From Rutidosis leptorrhynchoides (lineage: Eukaryota; Streptophyta; Magnoliopsida; Asterales; Asteraceae), in NCBI RefSeq assembly GCF_046630445.1, contig NC_092343.1, positions 138,067,501 through 138,131,500 on the forward strand: a stretch of 64,000 nt of DNA, read 5' to 3'. The translations under genes were made by a program, and so were the position numbers. The notes under the pieces are model-generated. The model worked only from the letters and a program-made list of their open reading frames with translations, ran no database searches and was not told where the DNA came from. Positions 33,268-46,231 of the stretch are shown here, piece by piece. Within the stretch, counting starts at the first letter, position 1; the number at the start of each line of letters is the position of its first letter.

Positions 33268-36200
33268 GTACCTACCCGTTAAAAGAAATTTCGTCCCGAA
33301 ATTTGATAGAGGTCGTCATAGCTAATAGTAAGAATGTTATTATGACGAATATAAGCTGATACATAGAGTTTTATCATGATTAAGAAGTACGGATAAAATA
33401 ATTCGATTTCTCGAAGCGTATGAGTGAAGCTATCGTAAAAGAGCGAAATGAGTAAATGTAGATTTGTTTTAACTGATGACGTAGCTATGATTGATTTCCG
33501 GAATTTAAGAGATTTAAAGAAAATTTTCGTAATAAGATTTGGTTCTTCGGCGACTTAGGAAATCAGGATCTTCTTTGAGTAAATGTAATAATCTGTTCCG
33601 ATTGCTCTGTCGGATATTTTTCTATAAATCCACCCTCTTTGTTTCCTTACAACTCACACCTTCTATTGTTTCTCCTCAGTTCATACTTTAAAACATTCGT
33701 CAATATGCTCCATCCCATTTTGATCCTTGATATACTCTTAATTTTTACATCTGTCATCCTTCTCTTTCATCTACCACCGGAAGATTTTATTTACTTCTAC
33801 TATTATCTTGGGGTTATAGTGTTATTAATTTTTCCGTGCCTTTACGTGGTAATACGTATTGATATGCACGGTTTGTAGCTTCAGGGTGGTTGTTGAGTTT
33901 TATATCTTCCCTTATATTTCGATGCCCCTGCATCTGTCTTCTATAATCATTGTCACCCATAATTAATATTCTCTTTTATTTGCTGCGGTTTATGCTCCAA
34001 TTTCTAGTTTGGAGCTTCATTCTTTCGTTTCCTCTTCCCGTCCTCGAGTCAAGCGAGTAATGGTCCAGAATTTGCAGTTATGAATTTCGGAATGAACATA
34101 GTTAATGTTCTAAGAAGGAAATCTTAATGATGCGATTTTGACTTGTCAAATTACCAGAATATCCTGTAAAAGATCAAATCATCAAGAAATATTTTCTTGC
34201 TATGTTTAAGGATTAGATCGAATGTAAGAGTCGTGTAAATGGCACATGATGATGGTGCTGTGAATCATCACATCCCATTAGAAACTTAACATGACCTACT
34301 GTAATATAATGACGTTGATCAAGTGTCATTATATTATATTAACTCATGTATCAGTTCCCAACACTACTTCAAAAACATTCATATTCGAATTTTTCAGTAT
34401 TTAGAAACTAACACAGTTTCTTTTTATGTTGCAGATATTACAGAGAGATAATTGATTTCAAATGAGAATACTTATGAAAATATCTTCAGAATTATCAAGG
34501 ATATTTATAATGAAAGATACTATGATATCTTAAAATATTCAAGATATGATGATGATGAAGAATATTTGTCTGTGGAGATTTAGAATAAGAAATAAGGTGT
34601 TCGCTAACGAGTTCAGCAGGCACTGAATCATTTGGATCCTTTGAAGGCAGATTCAGTCTCTGTGATTTGTCCATGGCTTCCTTCATACTTTGCTCAATCC
34701 ATTTTTCAGTACCAAATCCTTTCTTTTTCTGAGCTTTACCAACTCACTATCTTTTATCATCAAACTTTTGACCGTTTAAACCATCTACCATTTTTATGTT
34801 TCCTCTGCATTTAATGCAATAATATCTGAATCTCTGGTTATCAATCTGAGGTGGGTTCAGAAGAATCGTGTTTTAGATGATTAAACGCTGGTGGTAATAT
34901 GGTGGAATATGAAAGGTTCCCCAGTAATAATGACGAAAGGGCAACGTATCTAGCAGGGTTATAATAAGACTGGTCCGACTGAAAAAATCGAAGTTGACTT
35001 GCTGGATCCGTGACAAAATTGGCTACTTTGAAAAGGAATCGAAATGTTGTTCTTGCTAGAAGAATTCGACGCAGGTACATGTTAGATTATGACTTTGGTT
35101 TCGAGAGTTTTTCAGGTACAAAACTTCGGGTAACGTGTGGTTGGATCATCATCTCAATTGTTTATTATTTGAAGTGTCTTCTAGAATTTCGGAGGGTTTT
35201 GATTGCAGATTGTCATAGTCAATATCCAAATGATGAAATCGTCCTAAATCCCGAATGATTTCTCATATCCATCTTGTGTGTTACGATTAAAAGTGATGTG
35301 CTATCACAGTTTTGAAGTCAAAGTATAGCTTTGAAAAATATAAGGATCTAAGAGTGATGATTTTGGTTGTATCTCGAGTTGAATTCTGAAATTCCCAAAA
35401 TCAGAATATGTAATTAGATTCGAATGAGTATGATTGTTTTGATTTCTATAGAAGAATGTATATTGGTTTAGTTGATGATTATTGAATCAGAATTGAAGAA
35501 TGTAACATATTAATTGTGATTTTATATATCTCTCGGGTATTACCTACCCGTTAAAAAAATTTCACAAATAATATTTTGAACAAGAATTCTCATTACAATC
35601 TTTATGAAAATATATGTGGGTATATTTTCTTCAGATGTAGTACAGATTCAATGAGTTAATATCATACTAAGCTCATTTGATTTTCGGATTGAATTAGAAA
35701 TGAATTTTCTCTAAAACATTAGAGATTACATAAACTTTGCGGAGTATTTCACTAATGTAATCAATGCTTCAATATTTATATGTATTTCCTTAGTGAATCA
35801 TGCTGATGCTCATGGAACTCTTGCTAACTTCGTAAGATACGAATATTGTTTTCCCGTAAATTTCGGGTATATCAAAGATGAAAGTGTATAATCAAACATG
35901 TTATTGAATGATACACTTGATTTATTATGAAATAAAATTCATTGAGTTGAAGCAGAGATTGTAGTTAACAATGATTAAATTGTTAACGAAGAATGTACAT
36001 CATAGCAAATTAGTAATATGAATTAACCAGATAGTTAAGTTCCATACATAATAGCTTAGTACAGAAAGATTTATTATGGTAAAATTTTTTTTTATAGAAT
36101 ATACATATAAATTCTTCGGAGGAACTGAGTTAATACTTCATAACTCGTTGATACAATATACTTGTTATTAATTTGTAATGGTTTCCACAGTGATTCTTGA

Positions 36201-36600
36201 ATTGGCGAAACTTGTGAGGTTAGAGGTGCTGACGATTCTAACAATGTTGACAGCATTGACTGTGTTGGTGAGGCTATTGGTACTGCTGATGATGTTGGTA
36301 AAACAAGTCTAGCTTGTACCTTACGCACCAGTCTTGTTAGGGTTTCGGTTCTTCTCTCTATCATCTCTGTCCACTCATCTGGTTTACGGTTAAGGCTGAG
36401 ATAGATAATCTCTAAAACTTTAGAGATTACCTAATCACCACAGAATGTTTCTCCGATGAAGTTGTGAATCAATACTTCATCGTTTGTTGTTGTTGGTACT
36501 CCTTGGTATCTTTGGTGCGTGTGACGTTGATATCCGATATACAGATTGGGATATTGAGGTGTGTGATGCGGATGTGATTGTTGGTGGTGGTAATGATCCT
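33268..36600 (-). other. Internal region of the young element, mostly non-coding
   Basis: About 3.3 kb with no domain I recognise on either strand. A short minus ORF at 36364-36092 (MIERRTETLTRLVRKVQARL start) echoes the coiled-coil end of the ORF at 36697-37143 and may be a duplicated remnant. The TACCTACCCGTTAAA motif of the 3' internal end (33270) recurs at 35548, suggesting internal duplication or deletion. Confidence 0.5.
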
Positions 36601-36696
36601 GTTGATGTTAATAATGGTGGTTGATGTTGATGTCGGTGATGCTGCTGGTGCTTTTAGTATTGAGACTTGCGATGTGGATGTTACTGGCGGTACTGG

Positions 36697-37143
36697 TTAC
36701 GCTGCTGGTGCTGCTGATGGTGTTTGTAACCTTCGCACCGTATTCTCCAAAGCCACTACCCGAGCGCGAAGCTCGTTAACTTCTTCTATTACACCGGGGT
36801 GATCGTCGGTTCGGACGAGCGGATAAATATAATCAAGAATTTGGTGTAGTATATAATCGTGACGAGATACTCTGGAGATGAGAGAGAAAATGGTTTCTCG
36901 AACAGGTTCGCCGGTAAGTGCCTCAGGTTCATTGTCAATAGGGCAATTTGGTGGATGGAAAGGATCACCTTCTTCTTGTCTCCAATAATTGAGGAGGCTA
37001 CGAACCCATCCCCATTTCATCCAGAATAGGTGATGACTGATTGGTTGATCTATTCCGGTCATACTGCTTTCGGAGCTGGAATGAGACTCCATATCGGAAT
37101 AGCTGTCGTAATCTGAGGAATTCGAACTGGTTGAGGGATCCAT
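36697..37143 (-). CDS. First ORF of the young element, 148 aa, gag-position protein of unknown fold
   Basis: ATG 37143 is the first good start after the primer site (37525). The N-terminus (residues 1-30) is Ser/Asp-rich; a Trp-rich segment (FWMKWGWVRSLLNYW) follows at about 40-54. A Pro-rich part and helices (ETIFSLISRVSRHDYILHQI) come next, with a coiled-coil-like end (EVNELRARVVALENTVRRLQ, about 121-140). It could be a truncated gag N-terminus; there is no zinc knuckle. The acidic start recalls the first ORF of the F-box-carrying elements. Confidence 0.45.
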   Translation of the reverse strand: MDPSTSSNSSDYDSYSDMESHSSSESSMTGIDQPISHHLFWMKWGWVRSLLNYWRQEEGDPFHPPNCPIDNEPEALTGEPVRETIFSLISRVSRHDYILHQILDYIYPLVRTDDHPGVIEEVNELRARVVALENTVRRLQTPSAAPAA

Positions 37144-37527
37144 CTCGTATGATCAAGGGAATGAATTTTTGATATGAAATAGATTATAGGAGTTAGATTT
37201 GATATCTTTCTATACATAATTTACATATGTATATATAATACCAAAATCCCATAAATTACGGAGAATCTTTGAAAAATGTAAGTCAAAGTTCACAGTATCA
37301 GATATGCTAAGATAAGAATTCGTCTATACACTATTATGCAATAAATGCAGGAAAGCGCGTCTAGACTTAAAAATGATAAGCAGGTAATTTTCGACACGAA
37401 ATGATAAGCAAAACTTTTGACATGCAGACACGGTCGAAGTCCAGACTCACTAATGTATCCTAACGACTTATCAGTTAGACACACTAATGCAGACCTGGTT
37501 CGCTAAGACCACCGCTCTGATACCAAC

Positions 37528-39375
37528 TGAAAGGACCCGTTCATATACATTATAAACGATTCACAATAGTTGATTACATTGCGAGGTATTTGACCTCTAT
37601 ATGATACATTTTACAAACATTGCATTCGTTTTTAAAAGACAATCTTTCTTTACATCGAAAATTGACATGTATGCATACCATTTCATAATATCCAAACTAT
37701 AAATGACCTAATCTGTCATTTACTTAATAATAATCTTTAATGAACTTCAACGACTCGAATGCAACGTCTTTTGAAATATGTCATGAATGACTCCAAGTAA
37801 TATCTTTAAAATGAGCTAATGCACAGCGGAAGATCTCTTTCAAACCTGAGAATAAACATGCTTTCAAGTGTCAACCAAAAGGTTGGTGAGTTCATTAGTT
37901 TATCATAATCATTTATTTCCATCATTTTAATAGACCACAAGAATTTCATTTCCAGTTCTCATAAATATACGTCCCATGCATAGAGACAAAAATAATCATT
38001 CAAATGGTGAACACCTGGTAACCGACATTAACAATATGCATATAAGAATATCCCCTATCATTCCGGGATCCTCCTTCGGACATGATATAAATTTCGAAGT
38101 ACTAAAGCATCCGGTACTTTGGATGGGGTTTGTTAGGCCCAATAGATCTATCTTTAGGATTCGCGTCAATTAGGGTGTCTGTTCCCTAATTCTTAGATTA
38201 CCAGACTTAATAAAAAGGGGCATATTCGATTTCGATAATTCAACCATAGAATGTAGTTTCACGTACTTGTGTCTATTTCGTAAAACATTTATAAAAGTTG
38301 CGCATGTATTCTCAGCCCAAAAATATAAAGGGTAAAAAGGCAAATGAAACTCACCATACTGTATTTTGTAGTAAAAATACATATAACATCATTGAACAAG
38401 TGTAAGGTTGGCCTTGGATTCACGAACCTAAATTATTTATATATAATTATGTATTTGTCAATATTTGTCTAATACATTAAGTTAAGTCATAGTGTACCAC
38501 AATCCTAATGCTCGAGTCTAGTATGCAAAGGTCGACAAAAATTAGTTTAACTCCAAATGATTTCAAAACTTTATAAATGTTTTATAATTTAAATATCGTC
38601 GTTTTATATTTTTAAAATATTTTTTTTTTTTTAAAGATTTAATAAAGTAAATAATATAATTCGTTTATAAATAAAATTTTATATTAAAATATACTTTTAT
38701 ATATCTTAAGTAATAAAACTTATAAAGTTCATTTAATATCATAAAAATACTGCGATAGATTCTATTAAGGTAGTTATATAATTTGTATTACATTTCTAGT
38801 TAATAATATAGTATTGATAATAATAATAAGTAACAGTCGTGTTATTTTGGAATAATAACAATTTGATAAAAAAAATTAAGACAACGATATTAACGACGAT
38901 AATAATCATTTTTACGAAATTTTAATTGACTATAACTTTTAATCCGTCCATCAAATCTATTTGGCATCTAAAGGAAAAGTTCTTAATTTTTTTCTAGCTT
39001 TTTAAGGACATGCAAATCTTATATCTTCCTTCAACTATAATATAACAACCTTTAAGATTCGGCATAACCTATCTAAGGGCACTATCAAATTTACAAGCAT
39101 GCATAATCCTATTTTCTCGAGCACTAGTCAGGGATACACTATTAGTATGTAAAAATTAAATTAGGAGTACTCACGTATCAATATTGAGGTTCAATATTGT
39201 AGGAAAGGTACGTAGACGCAATGGAGGTGACAAACACTAGTTTAACCTCACAAGCATACCCATGAACAATACCCATCACCTCCATAACCATAACTCATAA
39301 TTTCCTTAGCTCTATCCCGCTCATAAAACCCGTTTTGAAATAACTCGCCCATGACCTCGTCGTAGTATTTTATGT

Positions 39376-39406
<31 letters not shown>

Positions 39407-40678
39407 CACTAACAATAATAATAATAAATATAATTATAGAGAGAGTGTGAGAGATAGATAGTTAGAAAACAATTATGATCGATCCTATATATATAGATTT
39501 ATAAATAATATAATAATATAATATAATATTAATAAAAATTAAAAACATGTTGCATAGTGAGCCGCCACCAAAATATGTCGGCACAAGATTACACGTTTCG
39601 TGTAGATAGGTACACGATTCGTGTATGGTGTCTTCATGAAAGTTGTAGATTTTTGAGTTACGGTCGTTTGGACACCGGAATCACCCTTTTTCGAGTCAGT
39701 ATGATTTAGTTATGATTTTTCTCGTGCAAGTGCGCAGGTTTAGTGATTTCCAACATTTTAACTTTCAATCTTGTGATGAAATGTTGTAGTCTTTTGGTGC
39801 TCATTAGAAATCTTTATTTTATATTTATTTTTATTTTTATATCATTGAAAATCCATAAAAATATTTTATAATCAAATTCTATTATATCGAAAAAAAATGT
39901 GTTTGTACTAAATTGAATAAATATAATTTAGTTTTCCAGAATTAGTTATATTCAAAATCATTCTTTAAAAGGTTTCATCTATATCGTAAAACGTCTTCAA
40001 TATTAAGAAAACTAAATAATTAACCTACCAAGTGACACAAGTCAATCATTGCAAGGTACGCTTTTGATAATTAAACGAGACTCTCCGCTAACCTCTGTCT
40101 AATCCTCAATAATAACACTTTTGTTCTTACATGGAATCACTTTACTAAATATTCCGAATACCGTTAAAAGTAAGAGTTTTCTAATTCAAGTGGACCTCAT
40201 AACAAAGACTCGTAATTATAATTCAATGTACCTGATAAATCAATCACTTGATATTATCTTTTAATCTCATTGATAAACTTACATCGAACAAATACGTTCA
40301 AGTAAAGTATTATTTACTAACTACTGTGATAGCATTTCTATGTTCATAAAATAGATCTCGTAGCTTATATTCATATCAACTAATTCGTTCAATGCTTTCA
40401 AGTCACATAATAATCTCATAATCTATTTTTGTATCACCAAGCTCTTAAATGTTTTATCAATATTTCTTAGCTTAAAAAAAATACACATATGTACATACAC
40501 ATACATTTCTATTTACACATTTTTGTTCGTGAATCGTCAGACATGGTCAAAGGGTAATTGATTACATGAATATAGTTTTCAAACTTTTCGAGACTCAACA
40601 TTACAGATTTTGCTTATCGTGTCGGATACATATAAAGATTAAAGTTTAAATTTGATCGGAAATTTCCGGGTCACTACA
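37528..40678 (-). repeat. 5' LTR of the young element
   Basis: 3,151 bp, nearly identical to 30120-33267. It has one extra AAT in the microsatellite at ~39390. Confidence 0.9.
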
Positions 40679-42015
40679 CCTAGTTTATATACACGCGTGA
40701 AACTGATCAGTTATAGGAGCATATGTAACTGTTGGGCTATTCATGTTGATAGGCCCATTAGGGCAACTTAAGTCTAGGTCGTCTATATATATCAGTTTAT
40801 GTGTGTCTTTAGGGTTAAGAGATCAGGAGTCTAAACCCTAATTTGGGAGAGCCGCATTCGGCGATCCTGTGCATAGGGGAGATCATGCTCAATCTCCCCT
40901 GGCCACCGATGTTTCTCAGTTTAAATCAATTGTAAGTTTAACGTTCATATTAATAATATTGATTTATGTTTGATTCATCGTGTTTATCTCTTCCGTCTTT
41001 AATTTTGCTCTTTCATGGTTGTTTTTGATCCTTAACCAGACCAACAATGGGTGATTGAAACAAAGAATAGAAGTGAACTAGTTGTATCACCAATAGCAAA
41101 CAAATAACAAACAAATGACATACAAAGCAAAAGGAATGGTCATTAAGTGGTTAATGTGAGGTTTTTGTAACCATTGCATATGCATAAATATATATTAGAG
41201 ATAGTGGGTGAGTGATGGTTACATGTGGGTGGATCCAATATACAGAATAAGGATATATAAATATCCCATGTGTGAATTATAATATAATAAATAATACATA
41301 GCAGCCTCTCATAAATTTTAAATCTGACAACAGTTTTTCACGGATGACTATATCGTGTCCAATGCTAAACAGTTAACGTATAAAAGTGTTCCTAAAAATC
41401 TCAAATTTTTATCTTAAATATATTTTATTATTTCAATCATTAACTGTTTAAAACCTGATAAAAAAGGTTCATTAATTATTTATCTTATGTTCCAATCAAT
41501 ATGTACGGAGTACTAAAACTTAATTTAAAAAGGTAAAAATATTTTTATCAAACCTAAAATCTTCGTAATCGATTTACAGTTCAGGTTTTATTTTAAATCT
41601 TCTTGAATTCGTATTAGATCTATATGAACACTAGCGAAATGCCAACTGAGTATAACAATTAATTAATAAATGTATTCAATAAACTTTTATATCTATATGT
41701 AGATTCATTTTAATACTAAATTTTATTATATCTTATTTTATTTTATTTTACAAAATTAATTCTAATAAATAAATAATATAATATTTCAAATTATATTTCG
41801 AATTAATATATATATTTATATTTTTAAATATATATGTATTTATTTACAAATAATTGTTCCTGAATCGTTGAGAACAGTCGAAGGGTAATTGCATATATGA
41901 AAACAGTTCAAAAATTTTGAGACTCGGGATAAGAGACTTTGCTTATCGTGTCAAAAATATAAAATTGTATCGAGAGTTTGGTTTAAAATTAGTCAAAAAA
42001 TTCCGAGTCGTGACA

Positions 42016-43678
42016 CTGTACATTTCCTTGTGTTGTAGGAGATGCATTGGCTTGTGTTGTAGGAGATGCATTGGCAGCCCGTGCTAGCATGTGTAAGAAG
42101 TTTTGAGTGGGAGATAAGTGAGTCAGATTTGCATCTGAGGTAGTAGTGGGTTTAGGCGCTTGGGGTGGAGCTGTGGATTGGGTATTTGTGTCCAGGATTG
42201 GGACATCTCTAGTAGTACCAGCTGAGGGTGTCTCTTCAGTGATAGTAATGTGGGGATCCAAGTTATCTACACTAGATGGTTTAGGATGGGTTGGATCAAT
42301 CTCACCTTCAGTCTCTAGAAGAGATGAAGATGGATTAATTGGAGTAGATTGATTTTGAGAATCCACAGCTGCTTGATCATCTACAGGATCAAGTATGGTA
42401 GTATGCTCAGAATGACTTGGTGAGGTCATCTGGTGGTCTTCTGATGGAATATGCATTTCTTCGGTAGCAGTGGGTGAAGAGGGGTTAGAATGAGATGGAT
42501 TTACCTCATCATTCTCTTCAGTCTGCGTTTCAGAAGTCATACCTGTAGGTGCTATCGAAACTAGCTCAGGATTTGATTGCTCATCTCCTAAACCAGATGA
42601 ATGAACACCTGTATCACCAGCATTAGAGGGTGCTGTCGAATCTACTCCATAGCCTGATTGCTTAGACTCTGCAGCAAATGAATGAGCACCATGATCAGTA
42701 CCTGCAGATGGACCAGAATCATTAGAAGCATCTGAGTCTGAGTTATCAGACTCTGTTGATGATATGTCATCCTCAGGTCTCTGGTTCCCAAGATTCTGAG
42801 GATGAACTCCTAGCTGGTTCTGCTGGTTGGACATTGGTATCTTGTTGTACCCACGCCATCATAGATGGTATCAAATCAACCTCAAGATGATTGATTGGAG
42901 AGTGGAACATTTTAGTGCTACACTTTGGGATTGGCATGTGCTCAAATTCCTGATCAAGACCTGCATAAACAATTGGAGTTATGGTATCCTCAAACATTAG
43001 ACTCAGGAATCTAATGAATAGGACATTGTGAGCCCTATTGCTCCTATCAACTAGCATTAAGAGTTCATCGAAGATTCAATGTGCAAAGTCTATATCTCTC
43101 CCTATAACCAAAGCATTAAAAAGTTGAACTTCCATCTCATTCATCTCACTGAGACTACCACATTTATAGCTTAAACACCTCAAAATATTTGAAATTAAAA
43201 AGCTCTATCTGGATGAAAACATGTTCATCCTTACAACACCAGTAACCATATGTTGACCCACAAGAATAAAACTTTGTTTGGCAGTGGTTTTGTTTGCAAA
43301 CTCAACAAAATCATCCCTTAATGGGAAGTTTAAAACTCTTCTCAAAGAGTCCTCAGTAACAACAGTTATAAAATTACCACCATTGTTATAAGTACCAGTA
43401 ATAGAACGAGCCTTAGGGTTAACTGTACATGTATACCAAAATTCTGCAAGCATAGCAGGATACATGTACGCTGGACATCGAAAAAATCCATCTCTGAGAG
43501 GATGGTTTTGTAAGAAAGAAACAAGTTGTTCATAACCCTGGTTTTGAAAAGCTTCTGGTATATCAACATAAGCAACACGATTTTTAAGATTTACCTGAAC
43601 ATCCTTGTTGTTCTTGATCGGCTTAGCCCTATTCATGTTAGGAGTAGGAAAAAGAACATATGGAATATATTTCACCAT
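42016..43678 (-). pseudogene. SIRE-type 3' accessory ORF region, proximal part
   Basis: ORF 43678-43205 (157 aa) has an ordered domain: VAYVDIPEAFQNQGYEQLVS, then PAMLAEFWYTCTV and LRRVLNFPLRDDFVEF. This resembles a domain found after pol in plant Sirevirus-type elements (form FWxxxTVxx...ITGTxxG...VSExxLRxxLxLP). Further pieces at 43057-42773 and 42834-42020 are Ser/Thr/Pro-rich, linker-like, ending in a short duplicated ANASPTTQ repeat at the insertion junction. Stops separate the pieces. Function unknown. Confidence 0.6.
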
Positions 43679-44150
43679 GATTAAAGATTTTTACACAGAG
43701 AAAGATTTTTTTTTTTTTTTTTACAGAAACAGAGTACTTGATCGTGTGATTAAAAGTAAAGAGCAGAATAGCGATTGATAACGATATAGAGCGATTGAGT
43801 GTTTGCGAATTGTAAAAGTGAAGTATGAGGGTTTATCAACGATATTTATATGTTCAATTTTAACCCTAAACCGCCAATTTCGTGATTTGACCCAAAAAGT
43901 TACCGTTTGGCATAAATAACTTTACCGTTTGAAGAATAGATCCGTTAATCACACAACAAACAATCGCTCAATCATTACCAAAATAGAAAACAATCTAATC
44001 CTTAACCGATATCATTAACAAATTTACAAAAGATTTTACAACAGAAAAATTTTACACTTGAGTCTGACTTTAAAAATTTAGAGTCTATAAGCCAGACTTA
44101 AAAAAATAATCAGTTTTCAGACTCTGTGGACAATAGTTCTGGGGATGGAT

Positions 44151-45541
44151 TTAACATTCCAAATGTCCAAGAAGATGAAAATGTCTTTCTTCACTCAAAG
44201 GTTTGGTAAAAATATCGGCCAATTGATCATTAGTGCCAACAAATTTAAGAACAACCTTGCCTTTTTCAACACAATCTCTGATAAAATGATGCCTTACTTC
44301 AATATGCTTAGTCCTAGAATGAAACACACTTTCATTATCAAACATGATTGGTGTCTTTGAAATCTTCACATCATAATCTGCCAATTGATGTTGCATCCAT
44401 AGTAGTTGTGCACAACAACTTCCAGCTGCAACATATTCTGCTTCTGCAGTTGAAGTAGCCACAAAATTTTGATTTTTACTTGACCAACTCACAAGCTTAT
44501 CACCAAGCAATTGACATCCTCCTGAAGTACTTTTCCTGTCTAACTTGCAACCTGCATAATGTGCATCTGTGTACCTAATTAGATCAAACCCTGAGCCTTT
44601 GGGATACCAAAGGCCCAGATTAGGAGTACCTTTTAGGTACCTAAAGATTCTTTTCACAGCTTTATAGTTTGATTCTTTTGGGTCAGCCTGATATCTTGCA
44701 CATATACATGTGGCAAACATTATGTCAGGTCTACTAGCAGTTAAGTACAGTAAGGATCCAATCATCCCTGTGTATGCCTTTTGACAAGTTGACTTAGCAG
44801 TTTCATCTTTACTAAGTTTTTCAGACACACTCATTTGAGTTTTCAAAGTTGAGCAATTTCTAAAGCCATACTTAACAATTAAATCAGTAATATAATTACT
44901 TTGATTAATAAAAATACCTTCATGACTTTGCTTAATTTGTAATCCTAAAAAGTGATTTAGAGTACATAAATTGCTCATTTTATATTCTCTAGACATTGTA
45001 TCAGAAAACCGTTTTCCTAGATGAGGATTAGTAGACCCAAAAATAATATCATCCACATATATTTGAACTAATAAGACATCACCTCTATCCTTTTTAATGA
45101 ATAGAGTTTTGTCTATTGATCCTCTAACAAATTTCTTTGACAAAATAAATGTAGTCAGAGTATCATACCAGGCTCTAGGAGCTTACTTTAAGCCATACAA
45201 GGCTTTGTCAAGCCTATACACATGATTTGGAAGTGTTTTACTTACAAAACCAGGAGGTGCTTTACATACACTTCTTCTTGCAGTTTACCATTAAGAAAAG
45301 CACTCTTCACATCCATTTGAGATACTTTGAAATCCATATGAGAAGCATAAGCAAGAAATAATCTGATTGCTTCAATTCTAGCCACAGGAGCAAATGTTTC
45401 ATCATAGTCTATTCCTTCATTCTTCCAATAACCTTGTACAACCAATCTTGCTTTGTTTCTTACAACAATCCCATCTTTATCAACCTTATTCCTGAATATC
45501 CATTTTGTACCAATGATAGTTTTATCATCAGGTTTTGGCAC
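44151..45541 (-). pseudogene. SIRE-type reverse transcriptase and RNase H
   Basis: RT start at 45541-45242 ([58 protein letters not shown]). After a ~100-bp damaged stretch the frame resumes at 45143 with VQIYVDDIIFGSTNP (catalytic YVDD), GSLLYLTASRPDIMFATCIC, and RNase H with DAHYAGCKLDRKSTSGG and TAEAEYVAAGSCCAQ. The end ADIFTKPLSEERHFHLLG is typical for the lineage. DADYAG is changed to DAHYAG, which may weaken RNase H. The break at 45144-45241 kills the polyprotein. Confidence 0.85.
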
Positions 45542-45547
45542 AAGAGT

Positions 45548-46207
45548 CTAAACCTCATTTCTATCAAAATCCATTAACTCTTCTGTCATAGCTTCAGCCC
45601 AATCATCATCCTTCAAAGCTTCATCAACAGACTTTGGTTCAATTAGTGACAAGAAGCTTGTATAGAAGTAGAAATTTGCAATACCCTCATCAGACATAGG
45701 TTCTTGAGAAGTTGACCCTGTTTTTGGTAACCCTCTACTATCAACCATGTAGTCATCTAAATACTTTGGAGCATTTATGGACCTAGAAGACCTTCTTGCA
45801 GATGTTTGAAGATTTTGTTAAACTACAACTTCTTCATTTTCCTCATTATCATTCTGCACAGTAGCCTCAGATGAACCAATATCTTCTGTAGATTGAGAAT
45901 TTTAATTTACTGCTTCTCCATTACTTTATTTCTGCTTGGTAACCTCATCTTCTTCTGAATCAGAGGACATAGTCTGTCTTCCAGATTCTGCAATACTGGG
46001 GGATAATTCCCCAAGCATATTGGGCTCAGTTTGAGCAATTTGATCAGTTGTGACAGAACCTTCATCAAATGTAATGTTAATAGATTCTTCAACTTTCAAT
46101 CTTCTTAAGTTGTAAGCTCTATATGCTTTTGAGATAGAGGAATATCCCATGAATAAACCTTCATCAGATTTAGGTTCCATTTTGCCAAGCTGATCTATTT
46201 GATTCAA
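45548..46207 (-). pseudogene. SIRE-type integrase C-terminus/RT linker pieces
   Basis: Contains EGLFMGYSSISKAYRAYNLR (integrase C-terminal GKGF-like region) and VDEALKDDDWAEAMTEELMD (start of the RT domain). The acidic Ser/Glu-rich linker between has shifts and a stop at ~45547. Confidence 0.7.
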
Positions 46208-46231
46208 AATATAGCATTTACATCTAAAAAT

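Larger units (their letters stand above)
30120..40678 (-). mobile_element. Very young LTR retroelement without pol (LARD-like), 10,559 bp
   Basis: LTRs 30120-33267 (3,148 bp) and 37528-40678 (3,151 bp), with perfect target duplication cctag at 30115-30119 and 40679-40683. Primer site minus TGGTATCAGAGC is at 37525-37514. The 3' internal end carries the conserved purine/C-rich segment next to 33268 seen in related plant gypsy elements. By eye the two LTRs differ by two substitutions (near 30686 and 32746) and one AAT unit, so the insertion is essentially modern. The 4.26 kb internal region has one plausible ORF and no protease, RT, RNase H or integrase, so movement would need proteins from another element. 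Confidence 0.9.
30054..41046. repeat. Copia-type solo LTR (429 bp), split by the 10.6 kb element
   Basis: Left piece 30054-30119 (TGTTGATGCATATTTTG...) and right piece 40684-41046 (...CCAGACCAACA), flanked by atggg at 30049-30053 and 41047-41051. Removing the insert and one copy of its cctag duplication rejoins a single TG...CA unit. No primer site or polypurine tract adjoins it, hence solo. Confidence 0.8.
26951..42015 (-). repeat. Gypsy solo LTR (~4.1 kb), split by later insertions
   Basis: Flanked by ctgta at 26946-26950 and 42016-42020. It starts TATAACGACCCA (probably mutated from TGTAACGACCC) and ends GAGTCGTGACA. Its left ~950 bp share the conserved LTR module with the elements at 3320 and 30120, including hairpin CAACC-AAAA-GGTTG at 27278-27291. 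Excluding the nested copia solo LTR and its cargo it is ~4.07 kb. Orientation follows the minus-strand elements it resembles. It carries a SINE and an AAT microsatellite. There is no internal domain. It interrupts the SIRE accessory ORF. Confidence 0.8.

Noticed and set aside
36578-36802. Plus-strand Val/Asp/Gly-rich frame
   Set aside because: Antisense to the low-complexity end of the minus-strand ORF at 36697-37143.
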